From positions 434,001-498,000 of the forward strand of contig NZ_VKKU01000002.1 of the NCBI RefSeq assembly GCF_007280415.1: a stretch of 64,000 nucleotides of DNA, given 5' to 3'. Within the stretch, counting starts at the first letter, position 1. Every line of letters starts with the position of its first letter. The notes under the pieces were generated by a model. That model did not search any database. It saw only the letters and a program-made list of their open reading frames with translations, and was not told where the DNA came from. The translations under genes and the position numbers were made by a program. The stretch is from Sphingorhabdus contaminans (GTDB lineage Bacteria > Pseudomonadota > Alphaproteobacteria > Sphingomonadales > Sphingomonadaceae). This document shows, piece by piece, positions 8,017 to 17,947 of this stretch.

Positions 8017-9969
8017 CTAACGTACGCCGCTTCGTTCCAATAAAGAGAGCACACGTTGCCGTATCTCAGGCGACATGATGACGCTTCGCAACATTCGCTC
8101 GTCGCTGCTTCGATCTGCATGGGGCGCTTGTTTGAAGTTCGACCACGACTTGCGGGCTTCGCTTGTCTCTCCAAGGGCTGCGGCTATGAGTGTTTCACAC
8201 AGGTGATGATATGCCGCGCTTGTTCCGTTTGCATTTTCACTATCTTCGCGAAGGGCATCGAGCCGGTCGGGTCGTCTTTGCCAAATCGCTGCCAGAATGA
8301 GCGAAAGCCGCGCATGTGATTCTCCGGGCGTCCGATAGGCAAAAGCCTTATCCAAAATGGCATTGCCTTCCACGTAACCGCAATTCGCTACAAAATTGCC
8401 CAATATGGCGAGCAATATCGGATCGAATGGATTGGCTTCCAGCGCATGCACGCTGTGCCTTTTTCCTGGGGCGCACCTTCGGGACACAAAATAAATGCGG
8501 GCTAAAGCAAAATGTGCATAAGCTTCTTTCGGATCAGTCTTAACCGCCTGACGCGCGATTTCGAGTGCGTGTGACAATTGGGCGGAGGATGGCCCTCGCC
8601 CGCGCTCGGATTCCAGGATATAAAAGGAGTATAGCGCTAAGCGAACAGCATCGAGACGCGCGTCGGATTGCGCTTGGGTTAGGCAACGTGCCAGCATAGC
8701 ATACACCTTCGCATTGCGGGAAACGAGATAATCCAGATAGCCCAAGAGGCAGCTATATCCCGGACCATAGCGGCCGCCGATCTTGCGTGTTTCGCGTGCG
8801 GCAATAACCCCAAACGGCCCAGACAATTGGGCGAGCGATTGCCCTAAATTGTCAGCGAGAGTTTTATCAGATTGAAGCTCTACCCGGGTCGACCAGAACA
8901 AATCGGATGTCCGGGCATCGGTCAATCTCAGATACAGCAGTTTACCGGCACTACTATCCTCACTGAGTTGGCCATCGAGACGATATGCCGGCTCGATGGC
9001 ATCGGCGGTTAACGCGCTCGGATCAGCAAGACGTAACCTTACGATCCACGACCGACCAATAGCATCAGCAAGCTGAGCGTAGACACCGTCAGCTACCGCA
9101 GTTGATTGCGGATCAGATGCCGAAAACACCGGCTGTAGCAATAAAAGGGGAGCATCTTTTTCTACCGCAAATGCTTGTGAGGGCTGTGTCCCCGGTCTTT
9201 GGATAGAGAAGAGTGTGCTTGCGATGAGGCTCGTGAGGACGAGCCCGCCTGCCAAATATAACCAAGGCCAAAACTTCATCCATATATGATATTGGCTGGG
9301 CTGTGGGTTTGGTGCGCTGGCATTTTCGGAATCGATCCGAACATCATATGGAGAGCCAGTAGGATAACCGGCTTTGGTCTGAACGCCCCCTTCGCCCTGA
9401 CTTTCAAACTCGGAAATGGGCAGCAACTTTCTGCCAGTTCCAGAGATAACATCATTATCAAGTTCGATGTCGTGAGGCATATGGAGGCCAGAGGAAAGAG
9501 GACCCTGCTCGGGAATAGTCGATGCCGCAATATGGCTATGGGCGTGTGCAAGTTCCGGATAAGCCTCCTTTAGCGGCCCGAGCCGGACCCTGTAGGAGCC
9601 TGGCTTGAGATAGATGCACTGACGTTCCAGCAATCCTTGCCGTGCATAAAAGGCCTCCAACAATTTACGCAAACGTAATATCTGGACGCGGGGATAACTG
9701 TCGACTTGAGAATCAAAATCAGGATCACGCCCTAATCCGTCCACGGCGACGCTGTAACTTTTGAGCTGATCGCCAAGCCCTGTAAGCGTCTGCTCAACCA
9801 AAAATTCCAAGAGCCGCAATAAAGTCGACGCTTTGGAGAAAAAGCCGCTGGCAACAAGAAAGTCTTTCTCTTCGCGGAGCGCCGCTGCAAATTCTGCCCG
9901 CGGTTGCAAATGCGGCTCGGCCCGAGAGAAACTCAAAGGTTCGCCTCCTGGCGTGTCATCCTTACCCAT
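8017..9969 (-). CDS. Transmembrane winged-helix / TPR regulator
   Basis: 650 residues. Residues 25-130 carry a pattern known from one-component regulators annotated as CadC- or adenylate-cyclase-like: LLRLLEFLVEQTLTGLGDQLKSY, GRDPDFDSQVDSYPRVQILRLRKLLEAFY. A transmembrane helix lies near 232-252 (LYLAGGLVLTSLIASTLF). The C-terminal periplasmic half is alpha-helical with TPR-like repeats (ALEIARQAVKTDPKEAYAHFALARIYF). The start at ATG 9969 follows GGGGCAGGACG. It probably senses an envelope signal; the palindrome just downstream of its stop is a candidate target. Confidence 0.75.
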   Translation of the reverse strand: MGKDDTPGGEPLSFSRAEPHLQPRAEFAAALREEKDFLVASGFFSKASTLLRLLEFLVEQTLTGLGDQLKSYSVAVDGLGRDPDFDSQVDSYPRVQILRLRKLLEAFYARQGLLERQCIYLKPGSYRVRLGPLKEAYPELAHAHSHIAASTIPEQGPLSSGLHMPHDIELDNDVISGTGRKLLPISEFESQGEGGVQTKAGYPTGSPYDVRIDSENASAPNPQPSQYHIWMKFWPWLYLAGGLVLTSLIASTLFSIQRPGTQPSQAFAVEKDAPLLLLQPVFSASDPQSTAVADGVYAQLADAIGRSWIVRLRLADPSALTADAIEPAYRLDGQLSEDSSAGKLLYLRLTDARTSDLFWSTRVELQSDKTLADNLGQSLAQLSGPFGVIAARETRKIGGRYGPGYSCLLGYLDYLVSRNAKVYAMLARCLTQAQSDARLDAVRLALYSFYILESERGRGPSSAQLSHALEIARQAVKTDPKEAYAHFALARIYFVSRRCAPGKRHSVHALEANPFDPILLAILGNFVANCGYVEGNAILDKAFAYRTPGESHARLSLILAAIWQRRPDRLDALREDSENANGTSAAYHHLCETLIAAALGETSEARKSWSNFKQAPHADRSSDERMLRSVIMSPEIRQRVLSLLERSGVR

Positions 9970-10020
9970 CGTCCTGCCCCTTACATTTATTTTTTAAATC
10001 CTGCTTTTGAATTACCCCGG

Positions 10021-10800
10021 CTAGCGTTTCATCATGCTTAGCACTCCGCTGCGGGTAACGATCAGGTGGTCGTGCACCTTGATGTCGAGTGTGTTGCAGG
10101 CAGCTATGATGTTCTGTGTCATCAGGCGGTCATCGGCGCTAGGATGCATCCGGCCCGACGGATGATTGTGCGCCAAGATGATGGCAGTCGCATCATTCAG
10201 CAACGCGACACGGACAATTTCACGAGGATGTGCCTGCACGCAGCTAATAGTGCCCTCCCACATGATCTGGTCGAGCAACAGGCGATTGGCAGCATCGAGA
10301 TACAGCACCCGAAAACACTCCCGAGAGCAACCTGCCATATCAAGTTGCAAGTAACGCCTCAGCGCCTGCGAAGACGACAATATCTGTCCTTGTCGAACCT
10401 CGCTGGCGCATGCGTTTAGCAGTAAATCGCTCAAGTCGAGGATCCGCATTGTTGCAGCTTCAGGCAATTCGACCTTCAGCTTTTTTTGGTGGCGGATGTC
10501 GAACAGCAAAGCCGCGAGCGACCCGTAGCGCTCCAGAAGTGAATGACTGAACGCTTCCGCTTTACCCCCGCTACTGCTGCGCAGAAGATCAGTTAGCAAT
10601 CGAATTTCATTGTGGCGCGAGCAGACATCGTCAATTTGCTTTTCCGACGTTGCCGGATCGAGCGTGGCAAAGGTTCGCTCCAAATGCTGAAGGGCTGAAG
10701 GCGAACCTATCGAAACGGATCTGGCGGCGCGATCTGCCGGTGTTGGTGCTGTCGGTAAAAGACCACGGCGACGAGGATCAGTAATTGTGGATAAGCCCAC
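10021..10800 (-). CDS. radC: RadC-family JAB/MPN protein
   Basis: JAMM-fold protein of the RadC/UPF0758 family. The metal-site motif HNHPSGRMHPSADD is complete near the C-terminus. An upstream helical part (ERYGSLAALLF) precedes it. Despite the historical name, a DNA-repair role is not established for the family. The start is uncertain: the frame is open to 10908 but has no ATG before the conserved part. GTG 10800 (about 259 residues) has a weak CAGGG before it and would overlap the upstream membrane gene; a TTG at 10683 is another option. Confidence 0.8.
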   Translation of the reverse strand: MGLSTITDPRRRGLLPTAPTPADRAARSVSIGSPSALQHLERTFATLDPATSEKQIDDVCSRHNEIRLLTDLLRSSSGGKAEAFSHSLLERYGSLAALLFDIRHQKKLKVELPEAATMRILDLSDLLLNACASEVRQGQILSSSQALRRYLQLDMAGCSRECFRVLYLDAANRLLLDQIMWEGTISCVQAHPREIVRVALLNDATAIILAHNHPSGRMHPSADDRLMTQNIIAACNTLDIKVHDHLIVTRSGVLSMMKR

Positions 10801-11144
10801 ATGCCCTGCATGACGCCCATCGCATAAGATAGCAGATCTTTTCCTGCAAAAGTTGCAAGGGGGGTCAGCAATGCCAGCATCTGAAATGCCGCTATCGGGA
10901 TTGGCCAATATTCTTGACTCCTGAATGTGACAAAAAGAATGACGAGCGTCACTGCAAATTCATTGGCGAACAAAGCCGCGTCGACCGAAAGCCAGTTTCC
11001 ATCGCTCCGTGCGTGAAACACTGGGGTGAGGAGCGACCCAATTGTTAAAGCAGCGATTATCGTGCGCTCTTCCCATCGCCCTTTCCAGACGATGAGAATG
11101 CCACTCGACACCAGCAGAGCTAAATAGATCCATTTAAATGGCAT
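10707..11144 (-). CDS. Small multi-spanning membrane protein
   Basis: 145 residues with about four hydrophobic segments: IYLALLVSSGILIVW, TIIAALTIGSLLTPVF, FAVTLVILFVTF with IAAFQMLALLTPLATF, and YPQLLILVAVVFY. The tail is short, basic and cytoplasmic. ATG 11144 is preceded by AGGGCGGG. No catalytic motif is visible and I do not recognise the family. It lies upstream of radC on the same strand and may be co-transcribed. Confidence 0.6.
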   Translation of the reverse strand: MPFKWIYLALLVSSGILIVWKGRWEERTIIAALTIGSLLTPVFHARSDGNWLSVDAALFANEFAVTLVILFVTFRSQEYWPIPIAAFQMLALLTPLATFAGKDLLSYAMGVMQGMWAYPQLLILVAVVFYRQHQHRQIAPPDPFR

Positions 11145-11198
11145 CAGATTTACCCGCCCTGCGCGATGTCGAGGACACGTCCATCGAGCCTATGCGGC

Positions 11199-11540
11199 TC
11201 AAGCAACCTGCGTCAGCGCTGGCTGTTCACGCGCAGCATCTACAAACTTCCACAGATCGCCCGTCATCGAAGGCTTGATACCAATAGCATCACGAAGGCT
11301 GGCAAATTCACCATGGGCGGCTACGCTCTTCGCCCGGGCCGCATGAAGTGCAACCATGACGTCTCCCACCAGGGAGACAGCTTCCTGGCCCACCACTGGC
11401 GAAAGCTTAGCGCGCTTGCGTGCTACCGGCGTGGCAGCCGTTAATTCGGCCGCGCAGGTCAATGCTTCGTCAATTGCACTTTCAAGTGCGGAAATTTTCT
11501 CGGCAACCATTTTGGCTGCAGCAAGGCGGTCATTCAGCAT
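11199..11540 (-). CDS. Small alpha-helical protein of unknown function
   Basis: 113 residues, mostly Ala-rich helix, with no signal peptide or cysteine. ATG 11540 is preceded by AAAGGAAG at a good distance. It lies between the membrane protein and the membrane-anchored HTH gene, all leftward. The family is not recognised. Confidence 0.6.
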   Translation of the reverse strand: MLNDRLAAAKMVAEKISALESAIDEALTCAAELTAATPVARKRAKLSPVVGQEAVSLVGDVMVALHAARAKSVAAHGEFASLRDAIGIKPSMTGDLWKFVDAAREQPALTQVA

Positions 11541-11612
11541 TTTCTTTCTTCCTTTTCTGCGCGAGTTCCTCGCGGCATTGTGACAGACAGAAGCGTAAGT
11601 ACCGAAAAATCA

Positions 11613-12170
11613 CTAAAACAGCCGTGAAAGTCCCTCCGCTAATCCGACCAACGCACCCATCACCAGAAGTGTGAGAAACATGGTCGCTAATATGCAAAGT
11701 GCTCGTCCCCAAACGGTCAGGCGATTTTTACGGTCAGCTTCCAGAAGAACCGAAAAAACGGAACGGGCAGGTGGGGCAGAAACATCGCCGGCAAAATAAT
11801 GCGCCTGGACTTCCTGAAGCCGCTGCCCGGTTCCATCAGCCGCCGGGTTCCATTCACCAGCTGACGGTTCCTGTTCGCTTAAAATGGCTCCATCGACGAG
11901 ATGCGGAAATTGATATGCGGTATCTTCGTATATCAACTTTTCGTCTAATGGATTCCGACCAAGAAAGGCGACATAGGCGCGCGCCGCATCGGCCCTAGAT
12001 TCAACACCCAATTTTTCAATAATGGTACGAAGTCGCTGGTCCACCGTATGATGCGAGATCCCCAACTCACGGGCAATCTGCTTGGAGGATTTTAGTTGCG
12101 CAACCCGTACTAAGACATCGATCTGGCGCTCGGTCAGCTCTTCCAGCCCGCCGGGCGTGCGGGCTTTCAC
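11613..12170 (-). CDS. LuxR-type HTH protein with C-terminal membrane anchor
   Basis: 185 residues. The HTH is at the N-terminus (about 8-65: LTERQIDVLVRVAQLKSSKQ, then ISHHTVDQRLRTIIEKLGV), which is a GerE/LuxR domain. A linker follows, then one strong hydrophobic helix close to the C-terminus (CILATMFLTLLVMGALVGLA). The order HTH then membrane anchor is the reverse of most LuxR regulators and implies a DNA-binding domain tethered from the cytoplasmic side. GTG 12170 has AAAGG nine bases upstream. Confidence 0.75.
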   Translation of the reverse strand: MKARTPGGLEELTERQIDVLVRVAQLKSSKQIARELGISHHTVDQRLRTIIEKLGVESRADAARAYVAFLGRNPLDEKLIYEDTAYQFPHLVDGAILSEQEPSAGEWNPAADGTGQRLQEVQAHYFAGDVSAPPARSVFSVLLEADRKNRLTVWGRALCILATMFLTLLVMGALVGLAEGLSRLF

Positions 12171-12428
12171 AGCAATTTACCTTTGCATGTTGAAATCGGG
12201 GTTCCACGCGAATGGCCGACCTGCGCGCAATAATCCTGCAAATTAGAGCTCGATATGGTCATGGATCCGCTCTCCCCCCACAATTCTAGATGCACAAGGT
12301 CAAAAGTTCCGTAAGGGCGATGCTCGTGTGTGCTAATTCGTAAAGGGATGTAACACGATTTTACTGTAGGAAACGGTGCATCAAGAATCCGCGCTGCTGC
12401 GGCCTATCAACGTCGTTCAATTGGCGCT

Positions 12429-13665
12429 CTAGAGAGTCTTGGCTTGAATGGTAAAGCCTTCCCTTTCCATGGCGGCGAAGATTCGGCTGCCATGGTCGCG
12501 GTCCTCGGTTTCAATCACGATATCGAGCGCCGCGCGCTTGGCATTCAGGGCAAGTGATAGCCGGTCGTGCGCAACATCGACAACATTTGCACCCTGCGCT
12601 GCGAGCAATTGTGCGAGCTCAGACAGCGCACCTGGCTGATCAGAGATCGCCACTTCGAACCTCTGCAACCGACCGCTGCGTATAAGTTCGCGAAGCGCAA
12701 CCGACGAGAGGATCCGAAGATCAATGTTACCACCGGTAAGCGGTGTTGCTACACGCTTGCCTTCAAACACCTGAGGATGTGCCAATATTGCGGCAAGCCC
12801 GGCCGCACCAGCACCCTCGACGACCGTTTTCTCTACAGAAAGCAGCAGAGCAATCGCTTGCTCAATTTCGGGTTCTGCAACGATCAGGATGCCGTCGACA
12901 TTGTGACGGATGATCTGCGCGGTCAGCTTGCCGGTCGTCTTAACCGCAATCCCTTCGGCAATGGTGATGCTGTCGGCCTGATTATCACTATGATCGAGAT
13001 CGTAGAGCGCATTATACATAGAAGGGTAAGCTGCCGACTGAACGCCAATTATTCGGATTGCAGGATTTATTTCTCGAGCGGCAATTGCCATCCCCGAGAT
13101 TAGACCCCCACCGCCTATCGGCACCAACAATATATCCAAGTAACCCAGCTGGTCGAGCAGCTCGAGCGCAAGCGTTCCCTGTCCAGCGATGACATAGGGG
13201 TCGTCGAATGGATGGATGAAGATCGCCCCGGTTTCATTCGCGTAGGCTTGAGCAGCAGCGTTTGCACCGTCGATGTTAGAGCCCTCAACCCGGACCTCTG
13301 CCCCCCGATTGCTGCGTGCGCGAAATTTTGGTTGCAGGTGTTCCTACAGGCATGAAAATCGTCGCTGAAATGCCAAGCCGCGCTGCGTGGTATGCCACAC
13401 CTTGGGCATGATTACCGGCCGACATTGCACACACTCCGGCCCGGCGCTCGTCCAGACTGAGGTGCAAAAGACGGTTGAGTGCGCCGCGTTCCTTAAACGA
13501 GGCTGTAAACTGAAGATTTTCGAATTTGAGGAAGAGTTCGCAGCCCGTGATTTGCGATAAAGTCTCACTTGCAACACAAGGGGTTTGCATAATCTCGCCC
13601 TTAAGCCGCATAGCTGCGCTTTCAATATCAGCGAACGTTGGAACGTGGCTCGTACTTGCAAGCAT
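12429..13665 (-). pseudogene. ilvA: Threonine ammonia-lyase (IlvA type) split by a frameshift
   Basis: PLP enzyme that deaminates threonine (or serine) to the 2-oxo acid. The first part (13665 leftward) carries the lysine motif TASFKERGALNRL and IFMPVGTPATKI. The frame then breaks at a run of six C's on the plus strand (13301-13306). The second frame continues AEVRVEG, SNIDGANAAAQ, HPFDDPYV, LVPIGGGGLISG and an ACT-like C-terminus (VAISDQPGALSELAQLL). Removing one base from the run gives a continuous protein of about 411 residues reading TQQSGAEV, which fits the family. It could be a real null allele, slipped-strand variation or a sequencing error. Confidence 0.85.
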
Positions 13666-13818
13666 ATGATGAATAATCCTGAATAGTTCAGTTGAATAAT
13701 GGGGTGTCGGCGAGCCCCCAAAAAAAAACCTGCATGTTGAGCCGGGTCGATTTTCACGTCGCGCTGTGCCGCCGGATTCGAACCGAAATGTGAAATCAGC
13801 ATCCCCGCTTCTGCGGTG

Positions 13819-14088
13819 TCACAAACAGTCGATCAAGCTCAACAGATGATTATGCGGATAGATGTCGCGCACAGTGGCAAGATAGGTACGGTTACTTTCA
13901 GGATGGCGTCGCACCATAACCTCGGTTCGCAAATCATAAACCTGCGTCCAATAAACATGCTGTTCGTTTTCGATTTCGGAAATGACTTCCTCAATCGGCT
14001 TGATCCAGCCGGGCCCGCCCAATCGGGCAATTCGTCGATCATTATCTTCTGGATCGCTCCGGATGCAGGTTACTTTATACTCCGCCAT
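13819..14088 (-). CDS. DUF3892 protein
   Basis: 89 residues starting MAEYKVTCIRSD. The pattern of an opening beta strand, DPEDNDRRIARLGG, IEEVISEIEN, a short YWTQVYD strand and TYLATVRD near the end matches DUF3892, a small domain of unknown function. ATG 14088 is preceded by AGGTTGAG. A second, more divergent DUF3892-like gene lies at 21825-22181. Confidence 0.7.
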   Translation of the reverse strand: MAEYKVTCIRSDPEDNDRRIARLGGPGWIKPIEEVISEIENEQHVYWTQVYDLRTEVMVRRHPESNRTYLATVRDIYPHNHLLSLIDCL

Positions 14089-14978
14089 CTACTCAACCTA
14101 GCATTGTGTCTTCCACACCTAGATGTACGAACGGTCCTGTTCCGCAGCAGAATGGCAAATATTTAGTCAGGCAATTCACAGCGAGGAGATATGCTGGTCG
14201 AACACATTTATGCGAATCGAGTCACAATGGCCCGAAGAATGGTTTCTGACACAAAAAATCGAAGTGCTTCATATTTACGTTACGGAAATCCCTCCTACGC
14301 GCATCTTAAGGGGTGCCAGCAACTCTTTCCTATTATTCTGGCAAAACCAGAAACGGCAATCGCACTACCTGTCAGATTTTGCTCCCCAGCTCCTCTGCTT
14401 GTTGCGCGATTGCCGTTTCGACCTGTCTGGAAATTAAGTTCGCGATTATCCTGACAGGAACTACTATACATCCGCACTACTCATCCAAAATTTTCTTCGT
14501 TGAGCGCACCCTTCTTGCGGAAATAGTCCCGACGTGCATCTTCTTCTCTACGGCGACTTCCCAATGCATCAACTGGGAACGCCGGGGACGGCAGGTTTTG
14601 GGGTCGCTGGCCCACGGGGGGCATCCTGTATCCCCTGCCACGGAAGGGAACCCGCCGTCCCATCTGGTACCCAATAGCCTTTGCACCCTATCGGACTTCT
14701 TGCGGTCATCCGCTACCGACGCCACGACGCTCATCGAGCCTGAATGGCTTTTTGTCGAACCACCGCCTCCCAAGACTGCTTCGCCCAACAACATATGATT
14801 TTACAAACAAATCAAAAGCATAACTGCAATTTATGTACGTATGTTTTGCGCGCAAGACAAAATGTTCAAATGATCCGCCGGTACGGAATGCCGCTCCTAG
14901 CGCATCTTATGAGCGAAGCCGCAGCGTTGCGCGATGCGGCAGGGCGCTCTTGCTCAATCATCCAAGGGGAATGACCTA
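14089..14978. other. Gene-poor stretch with inverted repeats
   Basis: About 890 bases with no reading frame I would support. A frame on the minus strand at 14477-14794 has no ribosome site or recognisable domain. The arms GAAACGGCAATCGC (14350-14363) and its exact complement (14406-14419) form an inverted repeat with a 42-base spacer. CCTGTCAG (about 14368) and CTGACAGG (about 14450) form another. The promoter of the M16 operon should lie near the right end. Confidence 0.4.
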
Positions 14979-17867
14979 ATGGCCTGCAATAAAGGCATGA
15001 TAGCATTATATCTGACAAGCAGCATGGCTTTAGCTGCAAGTCCGGCGCACGCGATGATGGCGGGGCGTCTTGCGAGCTCGCATTTTCCAGGGTCAGAGCG
15101 GTTCCACCAAGAAGATCGTGTCGAAAAGTTGGTCTCCAAGGCCGATGTCCGCAGCGCACGGCGCGCAGCGCGCGACGATGCAGGCGTAGCTAAATCAAGC
15201 TCCGATGACCCACTTGCCAATCTGGAACTCGATGTCCCTGCGACGAAATTTACACTCAAAAACGGTCTGACACTTATAGTTCACGAAGATCGCTCCGCTC
15301 CGCTGGTCGCAGCGCATATCTGGTACCATGTTGGTTCCAAAAATGAGCCCAAGGGCAAGTCGGGCTTCGCCCATCTGTTTGAGCATCTGATGTTTAACGG
15401 CTCTGAAAATTTCAACGATGACTTTTTCAAGGCAACACAAAAGATTGGCGCGAGCAATCAAAATGGCACCACTTGGTGGGACCGGACCAACTATTATCAG
15501 ACGGTACCCAAAGAAGCATTGGACAGCATCCTGTGGCTGGAATCCGATCGCATGGGGCATTTGTTAGGCGCGATTGACCAAGCCAAGCTCGACGAACAGC
15601 GCGCTGTTGTCAAAAACGAAAAACGGCAGGGCGACAATCGCCCCTATGCCAAGGCAGACGATCTGATCATTCGTGCGACAACGTCCCAAGGCCACCCTTA
15701 TGACCACAGCACTATAGGTTCGATGGAAGATTTGGACGCAGCAAGCCTCGATGATGTCAAGCAGTGGTTTCGTGATTATTACGGGCCATCCAATGCCGTC
15801 TTAGTGCTTGCAGGCGACATCGATCCTCAAGAGGCGCTTGCCAAAGTCGAGAAATATTTTGGCGACATTGCCCCCGGAACGCCGGTTTCGCAGCCCAAAA
15901 GCTGGGTTGAAAAAAGAACCGGAACCGTCCGCGAAACAGCCTACGATCGGGTATCGCAAGCGCGGCTTTACCGCGTTTGGAACGTGTCTGATTATGCGTC
16001 TGCTGATACAGACTATTTGCAATTTTTCGGCTATATTCTTGGAAGCGGTAAAAATAGTCGCTTATACAAGCGCTTGGTAGTCGAAGAACAGCTTGCGACT
16101 TCCATCGAAGCCGGAATCGATAATCGTGAAATTGGCGGACAATTTCAAATCAACGCGACCGTTAAGCCGGGCGGTAATCTCGCACGGGTCGAAACAATCG
16201 TCGATCAAGAATTAAACCGGCTGATCACCGAAGGACCTTCGCGCGAGGAAATGGCGCGGGTGCGTACGAGCGTGCTCGCAGGTTTTGCCCGGAGCCTTGA
16301 AAGCATTTCGTCCAAGGCCGCCCAACTTGCCGAAAGCCAAACCTATCTGGATAGCCCTGATGGCTGGAAGGCAGGCTTCAACCGGTTCAAGAGCGCGACC
16401 GCTGCCGATTTGCAAAAAGCTGCCAAGACCTGGCTTACCGATGGCGATTATGTCCTTCATATGCTGCCATTCGGAAATCTGACCGCGAGCGCTACGGCAG
16501 CTGACCGTAGCAAGATGCCCGAACCCGGCGCTTCTACGCTGGCAAGCTTTCCGTCCATAGAGCGCGCAACGCTCGCCAATGGTCTGAAGCTTATAGTGGC
16601 CAATCGTCCTGGTATTCCGCTCGTCAACATGACCATGCTCGTTAAGAGCGGACCGTCCGCGGATTTTGCTAGTATTGTTCCCGGGACTGGTAATCTCGCT
16701 GTCAGCTTGATGGACGAAGGCAGCAAAACGCGTAGCGGTGAGAAGATCGCCGAGGATCTTGCCTCGCTTGGTGCAACGCTTGGAACGGGCGGAGGCGGCG
16801 ATACTTCGACAGTATCGCTTTCCGCCTTGAAGCCGGCATTGGATAAAGCGCTCGATATTTATGCTGATGTCATCCGAAATCCTGTTTTCGCTACCAAGGA
16901 TGTGGAGCGGGTCAAAGCGCAATTTGCCGCCAACATCACCGCGACCAAGCAAGACCCACGAGGCGCTGCGGGACGCATCACACCACGACTTGTTCATGGC
17001 GCGCAAAGTCCATATGGCAATCTCATTAACGAAGCCGATATTGCCAAGCTCGACGCCCCTCAACTAAGAGCGTTCCACGACCGCTGGTTCAAACCTAACA
17101 ATGCGGTACTGGTGATAGCTGGTGATACAAGCCTTGCTGAGATCCGGCCGCAAATCGAAGCGGCGTTCAAAAATTGGAATGCAGGGGATGTGCCCGCTAC
17201 CATCGCCCCCACCACGCCTAAGGTGGCCAAAAGCATTGTCTATCTCATCGATAAGCCCGGCGCGCCTCAAAGCGTCATCCGTGCCTCACAAGTAGCCCCT
17301 GTGCGATTGACGGGCGACGAAGTAGCACGTGATGCCTTCAATACGGCTTTTGGCGGGTCGTTCACGTCGCGTTTGAACATGAAATTGCGCGAAGAAAAAG
17401 GCTGGGCCTATGGCGCAGGAAGCGGCGTAAGTGGCGGCAAGGGCTCGCGGTTATTCTCGGCATCGGCATCGGTGCAGGCCGACAAAACCGCAGAATCGAT
17501 GGCGGAAATAGCCATGCTCATTAAGTCGGCGACCACGGACAGGAAACTCGATGCTGCCGAACTCGCAAGTGCCAAGGATAATATGGGCCTTGGGCTTTCG
17601 AGCGACTGGTCCACTGGCGAAGGCATCTCCAGCTACCTTCTCGACGAGGCCGCAAGCGATTTGCCGACCGACTATTATCGCGGCTATCCCGAGCTGATTT
17701 CCGGTCTCAATCTGCCCCAAGTTCAGGCCGCGGGACAGGAGTTGCTTGCAGGCCAGCCGTTAATCTGGGTTGTGGCGGGCGACGCAGCCAGGATCGAACC
17801 CAAAATCCGCGCGCTGAATTTAGGACCTATTGAACGGATCGACCCCGACGGAAATCCGGTTCGCTAA
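14979..17867 (+). CDS. Periplasmic M16-family zinc metallopeptidase, two-domain
   Basis: Insulinase/pitrilysin-type protease of 962 residues made of two M16 halves. A signal peptide ends near SPAHA, so it acts in the periplasm. The zinc motif HLFEH is at about 132-136, with the downstream Glu region LDEQRAVVKNEKRQ. The second half repeats the fold without an HxxEH (NGLKLIVANRPGIPLVNMTM). ATG 14979 has AAGGGGA upstream, preferred over an upstream in-frame start. It heads an operon with a TonB-dependent receptor 80 bases downstream and a PLP enzyme. Pairing of periplasmic M16 protease and receptor recalls the FusC/FusA protein-import arrangement, but this is inference. Confidence 0.9.
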   Translation: MACNKGMIALYLTSSMALAASPAHAMMAGRLASSHFPGSERFHQEDRVEKLVSKADVRSARRAARDDAGVAKSSSDDPLANLELDVPATKFTLKNGLTLIVHEDRSAPLVAAHIWYHVGSKNEPKGKSGFAHLFEHLMFNGSENFNDDFFKATQKIGASNQNGTTWWDRTNYYQTVPKEALDSILWLESDRMGHLLGAIDQAKLDEQRAVVKNEKRQGDNRPYAKADDLIIRATTSQGHPYDHSTIGSMEDLDAASLDDVKQWFRDYYGPSNAVLVLAGDIDPQEALAKVEKYFGDIAPGTPVSQPKSWVEKRTGTVRETAYDRVSQARLYRVWNVSDYASADTDYLQFFGYILGSGKNSRLYKRLVVEEQLATSIEAGIDNREIGGQFQINATVKPGGNLARVETIVDQELNRLITEGPSREEMARVRTSVLAGFARSLESISSKAAQLAESQTYLDSPDGWKAGFNRFKSATAADLQKAAKTWLTDGDYVLHMLPFGNLTASATAADRSKMPEPGASTLASFPSIERATLANGLKLIVANRPGIPLVNMTMLVKSGPSADFASIVPGTGNLAVSLMDEGSKTRSGEKIAEDLASLGATLGTGGGGDTSTVSLSALKPALDKALDIYADVIRNPVFATKDVERVKAQFAANITATKQDPRGAAGRITPRLVHGAQSPYGNLINEADIAKLDAPQLRAFHDRWFKPNNAVLVIAGDTSLAEIRPQIEAAFKNWNAGDVPATIAPTTPKVAKSIVYLIDKPGAPQSVIRASQVAPVRLTGDEVARDAFNTAFGGSFTSRLNMKLREEKGWAYGAGSGVSGGKGSRLFSASASVQADKTAESMAEIAMLIKSATTDRKLDAAELASAKDNMGLGLSSDWSTGEGISSYLLDEAASDLPTDYYRGYPELISGLNLPQVQAAGQELLAGQPLIWVVAGDAARIEPKIRALNLGPIERIDPDGNPVR

Positions 17868-17947
17868 CACCCATTAGGCAAGCTGGTGCGTACGAGGGGA
17901 AGTACTGCGCCAGCTTACCTGATCTTTGGGGGCCGAGGGAAAATCGC

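Noticed and set aside
13774-13784. T-loop-like GGTTCGAATCC on the minus strand, as in a tRNA
   Set aside because: The surrounding bases do not fold into acceptor, D and anticodon stems, so no tRNA is called.
14477-14794. Minus-strand frame of 105 residues
   Set aside because: No ribosome site, no recognisable domain and odd composition; probably chance in a gene-poor stretch.
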